Made by a program: the position numbers and the translations under genes | The notes under the pieces: generated by a model | Databases searched by the model: none | Told to the model about the DNA's origin: nothing | What the model saw: only the letters and a program-made list of their open reading frames with translations | From: JBBSBY01 sp038205805 | Lineage (GTDB): Bacteria; Desulfobacterota; Desulfomonilia; Desulfomonilales; Desulfomonilaceae | NCBI GenBank assembly: GCA_038205805.1 | Contig: JBBRBO010000069.1 | Coordinates: 1-20,201 of the forward strand | Direction: 5' to 3' | DNA: 20,201 nt | Shown: positions 6,923 to 13,911 of the stretch, in pieces | How positions within the stretch are numbered: position 1 is the first letter of the stretch | Layout of the letters: every line of letters starts with the position of its first letter

Positions 6923-7804
6923 CACGATGTTGGGAGGCCCGCCGGAAAAGATTATCAGCGCCCGTAAGCTGAAGCCGCCGAAGAGGATCAAAAGGTCCGC
7001 TCCGACGACCAGATACTTGGGCATCTCTCCGTGCTCCCAGTACTCCACCACACTGAGGGTGAGTGGAATAAGTATCCCCAGGATGACGACGATACCCCAG
7101 AAGTATGGGGCTAATCCGCCTGAAATCAATGTCATGGCGGAGGCCGCAGCTTCGGTGGACCGTGTGAGCGACATGAACACGAAGAGCATCAGCACCACAC
7201 CTTCCGTGATGAGGAAGATAATGTGCCCCAGAGCCAGATTCGACAAGGTGCGAATGGTGTCTATGTCGATGATGGCCGCGCCGACCATGGCCACAGCCAA
7301 TCCCGTTGACATAGCTGAGGCCATGAACAGGGTCGGCATGACCGGGGTGTTCCAAAAGGGCACCCCGTTCACCACGGCGATGAGCACGCCCGTATACCCT
7401 GCGACGCCCGCGGCGAGGAAGCTGCCTACTCCGCCCAAGAAGTTCAAGTGTCGCTTGGCGAAACGTCCCACGAAGGTGAACTCGTGCAGGCCGGCCGCAT
7501 AGAGCAACGTTATGGGAATAAACAACGCAAGCATGACGACACCCCATGTAATCATGCTTTGAGGATTACTGAGCATGTAGATTTGCCGCCAGGGCTGCCA
7601 TAGGCCCGCTTCGAGATCGAGCACCAGGAAGAGCGTCCCAAGGATAACCAGCGGCCCGGAGGCGATGGAGCCCGCCCGCGCCAGGGCCTTAGACCAATCC
7701 GGCGCCAACAACTGCGCGGCCGCTGCGGCAATGAACGCGCCTGCGCCTGCGCCCGCTAAGAAGAGATACAATACTATCAACCAACCCCATGGGTTTTCGT
7801 GCAT
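6920..7804 (-). CDS. NrfD/PsrC-family membrane quinol-interacting subunit
   Basis: Membrane anchor of a Psr/Phs-type reductase that exchanges electrons with the quinone pool and passes them to the ferredoxin subunit. It is 294 aa with about eight hydrophobic segments, beginning WGWLIVLYLFLAGAGAGAF, the typical NrfD first helix with its small-residue run. Residues after helix 2 (LDLEAGLWQPWRQIY) and NPQSMITWG resemble the conserved NrfD loop. Its length is close to other PsrC proteins (about 250-320 aa). The ATG at 7804 has AAGGAG 6 bases upstream and lies 2 bases after the stop of the ferredoxin gene, so coupling is likely. The TGA stop is also the first three bases of repeat copy D. Confidence 0.9.
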   Translation of the reverse strand: MHENPWGWLIVLYLFLAGAGAGAFIAAAAAQLLAPDWSKALARAGSIASGPLVILGTLFLVLDLEAGLWQPWRQIYMLSNPQSMITWGVVMLALFIPITLLYAAGLHEFTFVGRFAKRHLNFLGGVGSFLAAGVAGYTGVLIAVVNGVPFWNTPVMPTLFMASAMSTGLAVAMVGAAIIDIDTIRTLSNLALGHIIFLITEGVVLMLFVFMSLTRSTEAAASAMTLISGGLAPYFWGIVVILGILIPLTLSVVEYWEHGEMPKYLVVGADLLILFGGFSLRALIIFSGGPPNIV

Positions 7805-7806
7805 GA

Positions 7807-8349
7807 TCAGCTCCTTTTGTAGAAGATCTTGGGGCGTGTATTCAGGTCCGGTCGCAAGGGTTCGGCCCGGTTTCTCGCAATAAAACGTGAGATGACGCTG
7901 GTGGGGTCATCTAAATCCCCGAAAATCCTCACTTGCGTGGGGCAGGTCGTAACGCACGCGGGTGTTCCGCCGGCCCGCACCAGGTCTATGCACAGCCAGC
8001 ACTTAATGGAGATACCTTCGTGCTCGTCGATAAAACGCACCTTGTATGGGCACGCTTGGATGCAATACTTGCAGCCTATGCACCGGTGGCGATGGACGAG
8101 CACCACCCCCTCGGGCGACGTGTAGATTGCGCCCGTGGGACACACCCTCTGACATGGGGCGTTCTCACAGTGATTGCACTGGTGTGGGAAGAACTCCTTG
8201 TCGAAGGCGGCGGCGCTTCCTCTGTTCAACTCGGCAATCCAGTTGAAAGCCTGATTGTAATCAAGTCCCTGCTGATTCTGGCAGGCCACTCGACATGAAT
8301 GACATCCGATACACCGTGTCGTATCAATAGCTATTCCGTAACGGGGCAT
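7807..8349 (-). CDS. Four-cluster ferredoxin subunit (PsrB/PhsB-like)
   Basis: Electron-transfer subunit linking the molybdopterin catalytic subunit to the NrfD membrane subunit. It is 180 aa, with four cysteine groups that would hold four [4Fe-4S] clusters: CIGCHSCRVAC (from residue 13), CNHCENAPCQRVCP, CIGCKYCIQACP, and CWLCIDLVRAGGTPACVTTCP. There is no signal peptide, as usual for a subunit carried out with its Tat partner. AGGAG lies 8 bases before the ATG at 8349. It is preceded by a 173-base gap after the catalytic subunit gene, longer than is common for such operons. Confidence 0.95.
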   Translation of the reverse strand: MPRYGIAIDTTRCIGCHSCRVACQNQQGLDYNQAFNWIAELNRGSAAAFDKEFFPHQCNHCENAPCQRVCPTGAIYTSPEGVVLVHRHRCIGCKYCIQACPYKVRFIDEHEGISIKCWLCIDLVRAGGTPACVTTCPTQVRIFGDLDDPTSVISRFIARNRAEPLRPDLNTRPKIFYKRS

Positions 8350-8522
8350 TGTGGGCTCCTGATGACGTGCCTCAAAGGTTCACCGGGTTCGAGTCGGTTT
8401 TGTGTCCGGTGAGTCCTGATGGAAAACTCATATCTCCTCCGAACCTTCCCGTTCTGATCTGAAGTGGTCGGCGGTTACGCCGTGAACGCATCCGCATTCC
8501 CTTCCGTTGAGTTTCGCCGCCA

Positions 8523-10718
8523 TTACACGGCCTTTTCCACGAGCACGATGATCTCCCCGGACATCGAGTGTCCCAAAACCGGATCAAAATACGTGGGTAG
8601 GAAGTCGTTGTAACTGACACCGAATCCAAAACCCGTGCTCAGGTTCCTGGAAAACACGCCGTACCCGCTTGGGAGAAACACGCAATCCGGGTGAATACCG
8701 TCGGTGACGTTGGCTCTAGCTTTGCCTACGGCCACTGTGGACGTCACCGTGATGAAATCACCGTCACGAATCCCTAAGGCCTGCGCCCGATGGGGATGAA
8801 TCCAAATCCTCGCCGAATCCTTGATCTTCGTGATTTCCTTGAGATATGGTTGATTCGCCGTACGAGCATGGGTATGGTACGCCTGCTTCCCATGGATGAG
8901 CCGGAAGGAGCGCTTGTCCTTGGGGTCGGGCGCAGTCAGCGGCGCTTCCCACGTAGGCACGGCCGGCAGATTGAGATTGCTCAGTATCGAAGACACGAAT
9001 TCCAGCTTTCCGCTTGGAGTTGTGAACGTGGGTTCACCGGGGGTCCAGTCGCCGCCGAGATCAATGACGCCCTCGCGCTTCAGATCCTCGAGGGTGACGC
9101 CCAGCCCCTCCAGCGAGGCCCTGTTATACTCTTCCAATGTGAAGTTGAAGTATTCGCCGATACCCAGATGCGGCGCCAGCTCGACCAAGATTTGAACCAC
9201 GGGTTTCGTGTCGTACAACGGCTTCATCACCTGCTGCCTGATGGCGATCTGCTTGGATTTGTACGAGTGATTGGTGTGAACCACATCGTCGCGTTCCAGG
9301 TAATAGGATTCCGGAAGCACGTAATGCGCCACGGAAGCCGTCTCCGAGAGAACGTAATCGAAGCTCACCAGGAGTTCGAGTTTGCGATAACCCTCGATGA
9401 CGCGCGCGGGATTCGGGTTCGTCCGCAACGGGTTGTTGTGGTATACAAATCCCGCCTTCAGCTTGCCGGCCATGGCCAGTTCAGGGATAGCGTGTGTTAT
9501 CCCGTGTCCCCTCGGGGTGATGGGATACCGGTTCGGGGCACCGCTGCCGTCCACCATAGGTCCGGGGACATTGGGCGGCTCAGGGTGCTTGGTGGGGTCC
9601 AGCTTACCAAGTTTCGCCTTGGGGGCCTCGAACAAACCACCCCGTTGGTTATAGTTCCCCAGGAGCGCATTGACGCATCCCACGGCCCTCACCAGTTGGA
9701 GACTATTCTTATATTGTGTGCCCATGGCGCCGTGATACCCGCGATGGATAACGGCTCTGGGGGCTGCTGCGGCCATTTCGCGCGCCAAGCTTACGATGCG
9801 CTCCACAGGGAGTGACGTCTTGTCCGCGGTCCATTGCGGGGTGTACTGAGTGACCTCGGCTGCGAACTGCTCGAAACCCACCGTGTAGTTGTCGACGAAC
9901 TCCTTGCTGTGGATGTTCTCCTTAATCATGACATGGGCGAGCCCCAACATGAGCGCCAAGTCCGTGCCGGGTCGAATGCTGAGCCACTCATTACCCATGG
10001 CGGCCGCTTCGCTGCACCGGGGGTCCACCACGACGAGGCGCGCGCCGTCGTTGCGCGCAAGCTGGATGTCACGGAGCTGCCGTAGTTGCAAGCCCGCCGC
10101 GGGATTTCGCCCGATGAGGAGAATGAACCGTGTGTTCTCGAAGTCGTGTTCGGGTTTGCTCGACCCCGTGGTCAACCACCACCCGATGTTGCGCGGGAGG
10201 AAACAGGTGCTCCCGTGGGAAAATACGTTCGGCGACTTGAGCGCGGTCATGAAGCGCTTGGCCAGCGCCGCGTTGCCTTCGGGATAGTGAAGCCAGAACA
10301 GGGATTCAGGCCCATTCTTCAGGGCGATTTCACGGGTTTTCGCGCCGATTTCCTTGTAGGCTTGTTCCCATGAGATGGGTTCGAACTTATTCGGACCTAC
10401 TCTCTTGAGCGGCCCTTTTATGCGATCGGGATTGTAAACCTCATGGAGGAGGGCGTGACCCTTGCCGCAGACGCGACCTTTGTTGTTTCCGGCTATGGGA
10501 TTGCCTTCCGCCTTCCAGATCTTCTCGCCTTTGGTGTAGGCGTAAAGGGCGCACCAATTTCCGCAACCGTCGCAGAGGGTAGGGGTCATCTTGATGTCCC
10601 CGGAGGCGACTTGTGGTGTCCGCGCCAGGGGGCGAGTGTTGGAAGCGGTGAGGAGTAATGCTCCGCCTGCGGCCGACCCGCAGAGGAACGTTCTTCTTGA
10701 GATACCTGATTTTTTCAT
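8523..10718 (-). CDS. Molybdopterin oxidoreductase, PsrA/PhsA-like catalytic subunit
   Basis: Catalytic subunit of a periplasmic-side sulfur-compound reductase of the DMSO reductase superfamily, with bis-molybdopterin guanine dinucleotide cofactor. It is 731 aa, the size of PsrA/PhsA. The N-terminus has a twin-arginine signal (SRRTFLCGSAAGGALLLTA). One [4Fe-4S] site is formed by C49, C52, C56 and C84 (CDGCGNWC ... GRVCGKGH). The likely Mo ligand is Cys172 in HGSTCFLPRN, placing it with the cysteine-ligated Psr/Phs/Nap-type branch. The C-terminal cofactor-binding domain includes LIHGKQAYHTHART and HPHRAQALGIRDGDFITV. GGAGG lies before the ATG at 10718. With PsrB- and PsrC-like genes downstream it forms an ABC complex. 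Polysulfide, thiosulfate or another sulfur oxyanion are all possible; tetrathionate reductases are usually much larger. Confidence 0.92.
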   Translation of the reverse strand: MKKSGISRRTFLCGSAAGGALLLTASNTRPLARTPQVASGDIKMTPTLCDGCGNWCALYAYTKGEKIWKAEGNPIAGNNKGRVCGKGHALLHEVYNPDRIKGPLKRVGPNKFEPISWEQAYKEIGAKTREIALKNGPESLFWLHYPEGNAALAKRFMTALKSPNVFSHGSTCFLPRNIGWWLTTGSSKPEHDFENTRFILLIGRNPAAGLQLRQLRDIQLARNDGARLVVVDPRCSEAAAMGNEWLSIRPGTDLALMLGLAHVMIKENIHSKEFVDNYTVGFEQFAAEVTQYTPQWTADKTSLPVERIVSLAREMAAAAPRAVIHRGYHGAMGTQYKNSLQLVRAVGCVNALLGNYNQRGGLFEAPKAKLGKLDPTKHPEPPNVPGPMVDGSGAPNRYPITPRGHGITHAIPELAMAGKLKAGFVYHNNPLRTNPNPARVIEGYRKLELLVSFDYVLSETASVAHYVLPESYYLERDDVVHTNHSYKSKQIAIRQQVMKPLYDTKPVVQILVELAPHLGIGEYFNFTLEEYNRASLEGLGVTLEDLKREGVIDLGGDWTPGEPTFTTPSGKLEFVSSILSNLNLPAVPTWEAPLTAPDPKDKRSFRLIHGKQAYHTHARTANQPYLKEITKIKDSARIWIHPHRAQALGIRDGDFITVTSTVAVGKARANVTDGIHPDCVFLPSGYGVFSRNLSTGFGFGVSYNDFLPTYFDPVLGHSMSGEIIVLVEKAV

Positions 10719-10747
10719 TCTTCCTCCGCGCTATGTATATAACAGTA

Positions 10748-10776
10748 GGAATATATGAATAAACATATATTGTCAA
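10748..10776 (-). promoter_or_regulatory. Promoter of the sulfur reductase operon
   Basis: On the minus strand a consensus TTGACA (10776-10771) is followed by TATTCC (10753-10748) at 17 bases, or TATATT (10755-10750) at 15 bases. It lies 30-50 bases before the ATG at 10718, in a strikingly AT-rich patch within otherwise GC-richer sequence. Confidence 0.55.
10750..10771. promoter_or_regulatory. Palindromic operator candidate between -35 and -10 of the reductase promoter
   Basis: Perfect inverted repeat AATATATG (10750-10757), a 6-base spacer (AATAAA) and CATATATT (10764-10771). The 22-bp site fills the promoter spacer and overlaps one base of the -35 box. Two half-sites with a 6-base spacer suit a dimeric regulator of the CRP/FNR type, but the half-site is not one I can assign to a named protein. 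Confidence 0.45.
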
Positions 10777-10789
10777 GGGATTTTGACGG

Positions 10790-11420
10790 CGAGTCGTATT
10801 GTTTTGCGGAAAGACTTTCGTGCCGACTGAGGTCTCCTGTTCGCTATGGCCGCGGGGATTCACAGGGGTGACCAAAGGTGTTTGGTGACAGTCGCATGAT
10901 GTATTTCTCGTGATCGAGTAGGTTTGTACGCGCTGTTCTAGGCTTCCATGTGTAGTAAAATGTGATCCACTTATCATTATGCTCTCCTTTGTCTTGTGTT
11001 GGAAAGACGGAAAAAGTTCCATCGCCCCCATGATCGGCTGAAATGTAGTTCAATGATTGAAAGAGTTCCCGCAAGTGAAAACTTTGTGGCTCCGCCCTTC
11101 GATAGGAACCCTGTTTGCGTACGGTCGGGGAAAGTTGGGCGCGTATTGTCGCTGAACAGGTGTATTTCAGGGATAGTTGGGCGTTACTCAGAACGAAGGT
11201 CGGCGCCCCTGCCCGTGGAAAACGCTGTGTGTGTTGTGATTGATTAACGGATAGAACTTTCCGCTTATTACCAATATGGCACAATAAAAAAGCTCTGTCA
11301 AGTCAAAAATACTATTTCCCGTGAAACCCATATATAGCTTGCTGTAATAGAAAAGCGAGGTCGAGTCCTATCTAGTAAGAATCATTATCACGTAAGGGGG
11401 AGAATCCCCGGTCCGCGGCC
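10790..11420. other. Long stretch without a convincing gene
   Basis: No reading frame here looks like a protein. The frames on the minus strand that span it (for example 11284-10844) have irregular composition and no recognisable domain. It holds a good minus-strand promoter (11273-11301) and, about 290 bases downstream, a frame with AGGAGAG before an ATG near 10978 that runs into the reductase gene in the wrong frame. It may hold a long leader, a small RNA or the remains of a gene. Confidence 0.35.
11273..11301 (-). promoter_or_regulatory. Strong orphan sigma-70-like promoter
   Basis: TTGACA (11301-11296), a 17-base spacer and CATATT (11278-11273) on the minus strand. The predicted transcript would start near 11266 and run toward the sulfur reductase genes, about 550 bases away. 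No clear gene starts immediately downstream. Confidence 0.45.
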
Positions 11421-11423
11421 TCC

Positions 11424-11604
11424 TTATACTGATATGCTTCCAACGGAGTACTATTGGTGAAGTTCATTTTTGCGAGATTAGGTTTCTTGAAGTCTATCTG
11501 AGAATGTCTAAGATTCGCCGAAAGTTCTTGGAGAGGGGTTGGGGAGAAACTTTTTTCAAGAAGGTTCTCCCCAATAGCACTTCTTTGATTACGCATTGCT
11601 ATTA
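11424..11604 (-). repeat. Interspersed hairpin repeat, near full-length copy B lacking hairpin 2
   Basis: Read on the minus strand from TAATAGCAATGCG (11604) through CAAAGAAGTGCTATT, hairpin 1 (11541-11572), CCAAGAACTTTCGGCG, then GACATTCTCAGATAGAC and ATGAACTTCACCAATAG to an end near GCATATCAGTATAA (11424). It matches copy A along its length except that the second hairpin has been lost. Three of the four long copies still have it. Confidence 0.85.
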
Positions 11605-11798
11605 CACCCGCTGAAGCAGCGCTTCTCATTTTCAAAACAATGAGTTCGTTTGCATTGAACGAACGTCCGGCGGCTTACCGTGGGAATACGACAAAGGATT
11701 GTGCAATTCGATACAAGGCCGCTTTCGTGTAATTAGACGAGCGTACGCCGGCCCATACACCGCTCATATGTACCCATGTGCTTTTAACAAAGAAAGAT

Positions 11799-11863
11799 GG
11801 GCGAAGCTTTTGTTGCAAAGCAGCTCCCCCCAGAATCACTTCTTACATTATGGATTCTTGTTA
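11799..11863 (-). repeat. Interspersed hairpin repeat, decayed partial copy H
   Basis: From the stop codon of the glycosyltransferase (TAA at 11863-11861) the minus strand reads TAACAAGAATCCATAATG, TAAGAAGTGATTCTGGGG. Aligned without gaps to copy B it matches at about 28 of the first 39 positions. A decayed hairpin around TTGCAA follows, and the rest is missing. Confidence 0.65.
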
Positions 11864-12802
11864 GGTGCGCGGCAAGCCTACTCCGTTGGGCGTGCCGTCA
11901 AGATGCCACTTCCAGAGGGCTTTTTTCAAGGCGAAATTTCGTCGCAGAGAATCCACCTGTCCCAGCGTGGCGGGCACCGCTATCCCCAAGCCTAACACGC
12001 TGAGGGTCAAATTGAGGGTGCAAACCGCTTTGAGGATCTCACACCGCGCATTGCCATAGTGCTTTCGGAAAAACGTGTAGCGCGAGCGATAAAACTCGAT
12101 GCGTGCGTCGCTTCGATAGGACTTGGCCGTGCCCCCTTGCAAATGAACCGCAAACACGCCGGGGTGATGAATCACCTTGTACCCCGCGCGATGCAGACGC
12201 AGCGCAAGATCCGTTTCTTCGAGGAAGAAGAAATAGTCCTCATCGAAGTTGTTTACCTCGTCGAGGGCGCTCTTGCGAAGGAGCATGACCGCGCCGATCA
12301 CGGCTTCAACCGGGGTGGGTTCCGTGTACACGCGGTTTTTGCTCGGATACCGGTTCGGGAGAATGCGCTTGAGCAGGCTACGGTTCAGGGTCTCGGTGGC
12401 AAGGGTCGGCGGCGTCTCGAAGGACGTCTGTCTCGATCGGTCCGCATTCAAGAGCTGCGGCCCCACCATGCCCACCTGTGGATCGGCCTCCATGAGCGCT
12501 ACGAGTCGGCTCGCGCAATCCGGTTCCACATTGGCGTCGGTATTCACCAGCAGGACATATCGCCCTCGGCATTCGGCGATGGCACGGTTGTTCGCCGCCG
12601 CGAAACCCAAGTTTCTCCCGGCCTCGATGATCTTCACGTGGGGGAATTCCCGCCTCACATCCTCCACTGAAGAATCGACGGACCCATTGTCCACAACTAT
12701 GACCTCAAAGGAATCAACTCCGACGGAAGCGTGAATGTGCGCCAAGCAATCCAGGAGCATGGCGGCCGTGTTCTTGTTGACTATTATGAAAGAAAGCTGC
12801 AT
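11861..12802 (-). CDS. Family 2 glycosyltransferase (rhamnosyltransferase-like)
   Basis: Transfers a sugar from a nucleotide-sugar donor onto a surface glycan, at the cytoplasmic face of the membrane. It is 313 aa with a GT-A fold. Features are FIIVNKNTA at the start, VIVVDNGSVDSS (36-45), AGRNLGFAAANNRA (61-74) and the DxD-equivalent NTDANVEPD (87-95). Then comes VEAVIGAVMLLRKSALDEV and FEETD-like FFFLEETDLALRLHRAGYKV, where acceptor-side acidic residues lie. The last 60 residues have a hydrophobic stretch (LNLTLSVLGLGIAVPAT). The ATG at 12802 lies 13 bases after the moaA stop with only a weak ribosome binding site, so it probably depends on coupling. No other glycan gene is adjacent; the sugar dehydrogenase at 908 is the only related one in the window. 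Confidence 0.88.
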   Translation of the reverse strand: MQLSFIIVNKNTAAMLLDCLAHIHASVGVDSFEVIVVDNGSVDSSVEDVRREFPHVKIIEAGRNLGFAAANNRAIAECRGRYVLLVNTDANVEPDCASRLVALMEADPQVGMVGPQLLNADRSRQTSFETPPTLATETLNRSLLKRILPNRYPSKNRVYTEPTPVEAVIGAVMLLRKSALDEVNNFDEDYFFFLEETDLALRLHRAGYKVIHHPGVFAVHLQGGTAKSYRSDARIEFYRSRYTFFRKHYGNARCEILKAVCTLNLTLSVLGLGIAVPATLGQVDSLRRNFALKKALWKWHLDGTPNGVGLPRT

Positions 12803-12815
12803 ACGCCGGCGCCGC

Positions 12816-13802
12816 TCAGCCGCCCACGCTGTTCATGCCCGTGGATAAGCCGAAGGATTCCGCAGGCTTTCCCAAGGGCTTGGCGGCCACTACGGATCGA
12901 ATGAGAGCAAGCAGCTCGGCCTGGGAAGCGCCCGCACGTAGTGGACCTCGAATATCGAACTCTCGTGAGCTCATGAGGCAGGGTCGCAGCGTACCGCGGG
13001 CGGTGAGTCGTAGGCGGTTGCAGGTCCCGCAGAAATGCCCGGTTATCGGCTCGATGAGCCCGATCTTGCCCACTGCGTTCTTGAGTTGATACAACACAGC
13101 CGGCCCGTTTAAGAGCGCGGCCGACACGTGCTCTAGGGACCCCAACTCGCTTGTAATCATGTCCAGCGCCTTGCGGCCGGGAAAGGAGTCCACACGTTGG
13201 ACCGCGTGTTCACCGATGAACGGCATGCGCTCAATGAATCGCACCTCAAGGGGATAGTCCAGGGTGAGGCGAGCGAAATCCACAATATCCGCCTCATTGA
13301 CGCCGGCCAAGAGCACCACGTTGACCTTCACGGGGTGAAATCCTGCTAAAAGGGAACCCTTAATGCCTTTGAGAACCGCGTCTAAACCGTCATAGCCCGT
13401 CACTGCCTTGAAGACGTCACGGCGCAGCGTGTCAAGACTGATATTGAGTCGCGTCAAACCGGCCGCCTTCAAGTCGAGGAGCTTGTCCGAAAGGAGAACA
13501 CCGTTGGTAGTGAGCGCCAAGTCCTGAATGCCGTCGAGACTCGCAAGCCGCGCAAGGAAGTCGATGACGCCTCGCCGCACCAGGGGTTCGCCGCCCGTGA
13601 CGCGGATCTTTTTCACGCCCAATTCCTGAGCCGCCTCGATGATGGTGAGGATTTCCTCGTATCGCAATACTTCGTCGTGGGAAACGAGCTTAACACCTTC
13701 AGGCGGACGACAATACACGCACCTCAAGTTGCACAGATCCGTGATGGAAACTCGCAGGTATTCTATATGACGATCATACGGATCAATAAGTAGTTTTGAC
13801 AT
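12816..13802 (-). CDS. moaA: GTP 3',8-cyclase (molybdenum cofactor biosynthesis protein A)
   Basis: Radical SAM enzyme that, with MoaC, converts GTP to cyclic pyranopterin monophosphate, the first step of molybdopterin synthesis. The radical SAM cluster is CNLRCVYC (C24, C28, C31 from the chosen start), preceded by YLRVSITD. It is followed by RVTGGEPLVRRG (SAM-binding GGEP). The second cluster is at CGTCNRLRLTARGTLRPCL, and the C-terminus ends in the conserved Gly-Gly (NSVGG). With ATG at 13802 the product is 328 aa, matching E. coli MoaA (329). The frame stays open up to a TTG at 13907, with another ATG at 13817, but the extra residues are not MoaA-like. It follows thiD-thiN and precedes the glycosyltransferase. 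The reductase at 8523-10718 needs this cofactor. Confidence 0.95.
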   Translation of the reverse strand: MSKLLIDPYDRHIEYLRVSITDLCNLRCVYCRPPEGVKLVSHDEVLRYEEILTIIEAAQELGVKKIRVTGGEPLVRRGVIDFLARLASLDGIQDLALTTNGVLLSDKLLDLKAAGLTRLNISLDTLRRDVFKAVTGYDGLDAVLKGIKGSLLAGFHPVKVNVVLLAGVNEADIVDFARLTLDYPLEVRFIERMPFIGEHAVQRVDSFPGRKALDMITSELGSLEHVSAALLNGPAVLYQLKNAVGKIGLIEPITGHFCGTCNRLRLTARGTLRPCLMSSREFDIRGPLRAGASQAELLALIRSVVAAKPLGKPAESFGLSTGMNSVGG

Positions 13803-13911
13803 TGCGCTCGATTTCATAGAAGTTGCATTTATGCGAGGATTGCGGCCGGCCGTCGCATCGGCGGGCAATCCCTTCTTGTACGATAACCATTTCCCGTATA
13901 GAGGCAACGAC

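Noticed and set aside
8380..8400. A tRNA T-arm-like string (GGGTTCGAGTCGG)
   Set aside because: The stem does not close to five base pairs and no acceptor stem, D-arm or anticodon arm can be drawn around it.
8372..8431. A possible 19-residue peptide gene between the catalytic and ferredoxin subunit genes, with GGAGG 4 bases before its ATG
   Set aside because: It is too short to judge, the spacing is tight and the peptide has no helix or motif. The 173-base gap is still longer than usual, so conservation would be needed to revive it.
8790..9815. A 341-codon open frame on the plus strand opposite the molybdopterin oxidoreductase gene
   Set aside because: It lies wholly inside a gene with clear Psr/Phs motifs on the other strand, and its product has no recognisable domain; it is a by-product of codon bias in the real gene.
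10844..11284. A 146-codon minus-strand frame in the gap upstream of the reductase
   Set aside because: Its composition is irregular, it has no ribosome binding site or domain, and overlapping frames of similar length exist on both strands.
11644..11664. Inverted repeat GTTCGTT-N7-AACGAAC
   Set aside because: It is a clean 7-bp inverted repeat, but it has no T-run, lies about 200 bases from the nearest gene end and recurs nowhere else that I could see, so neither terminator nor operator is supported.
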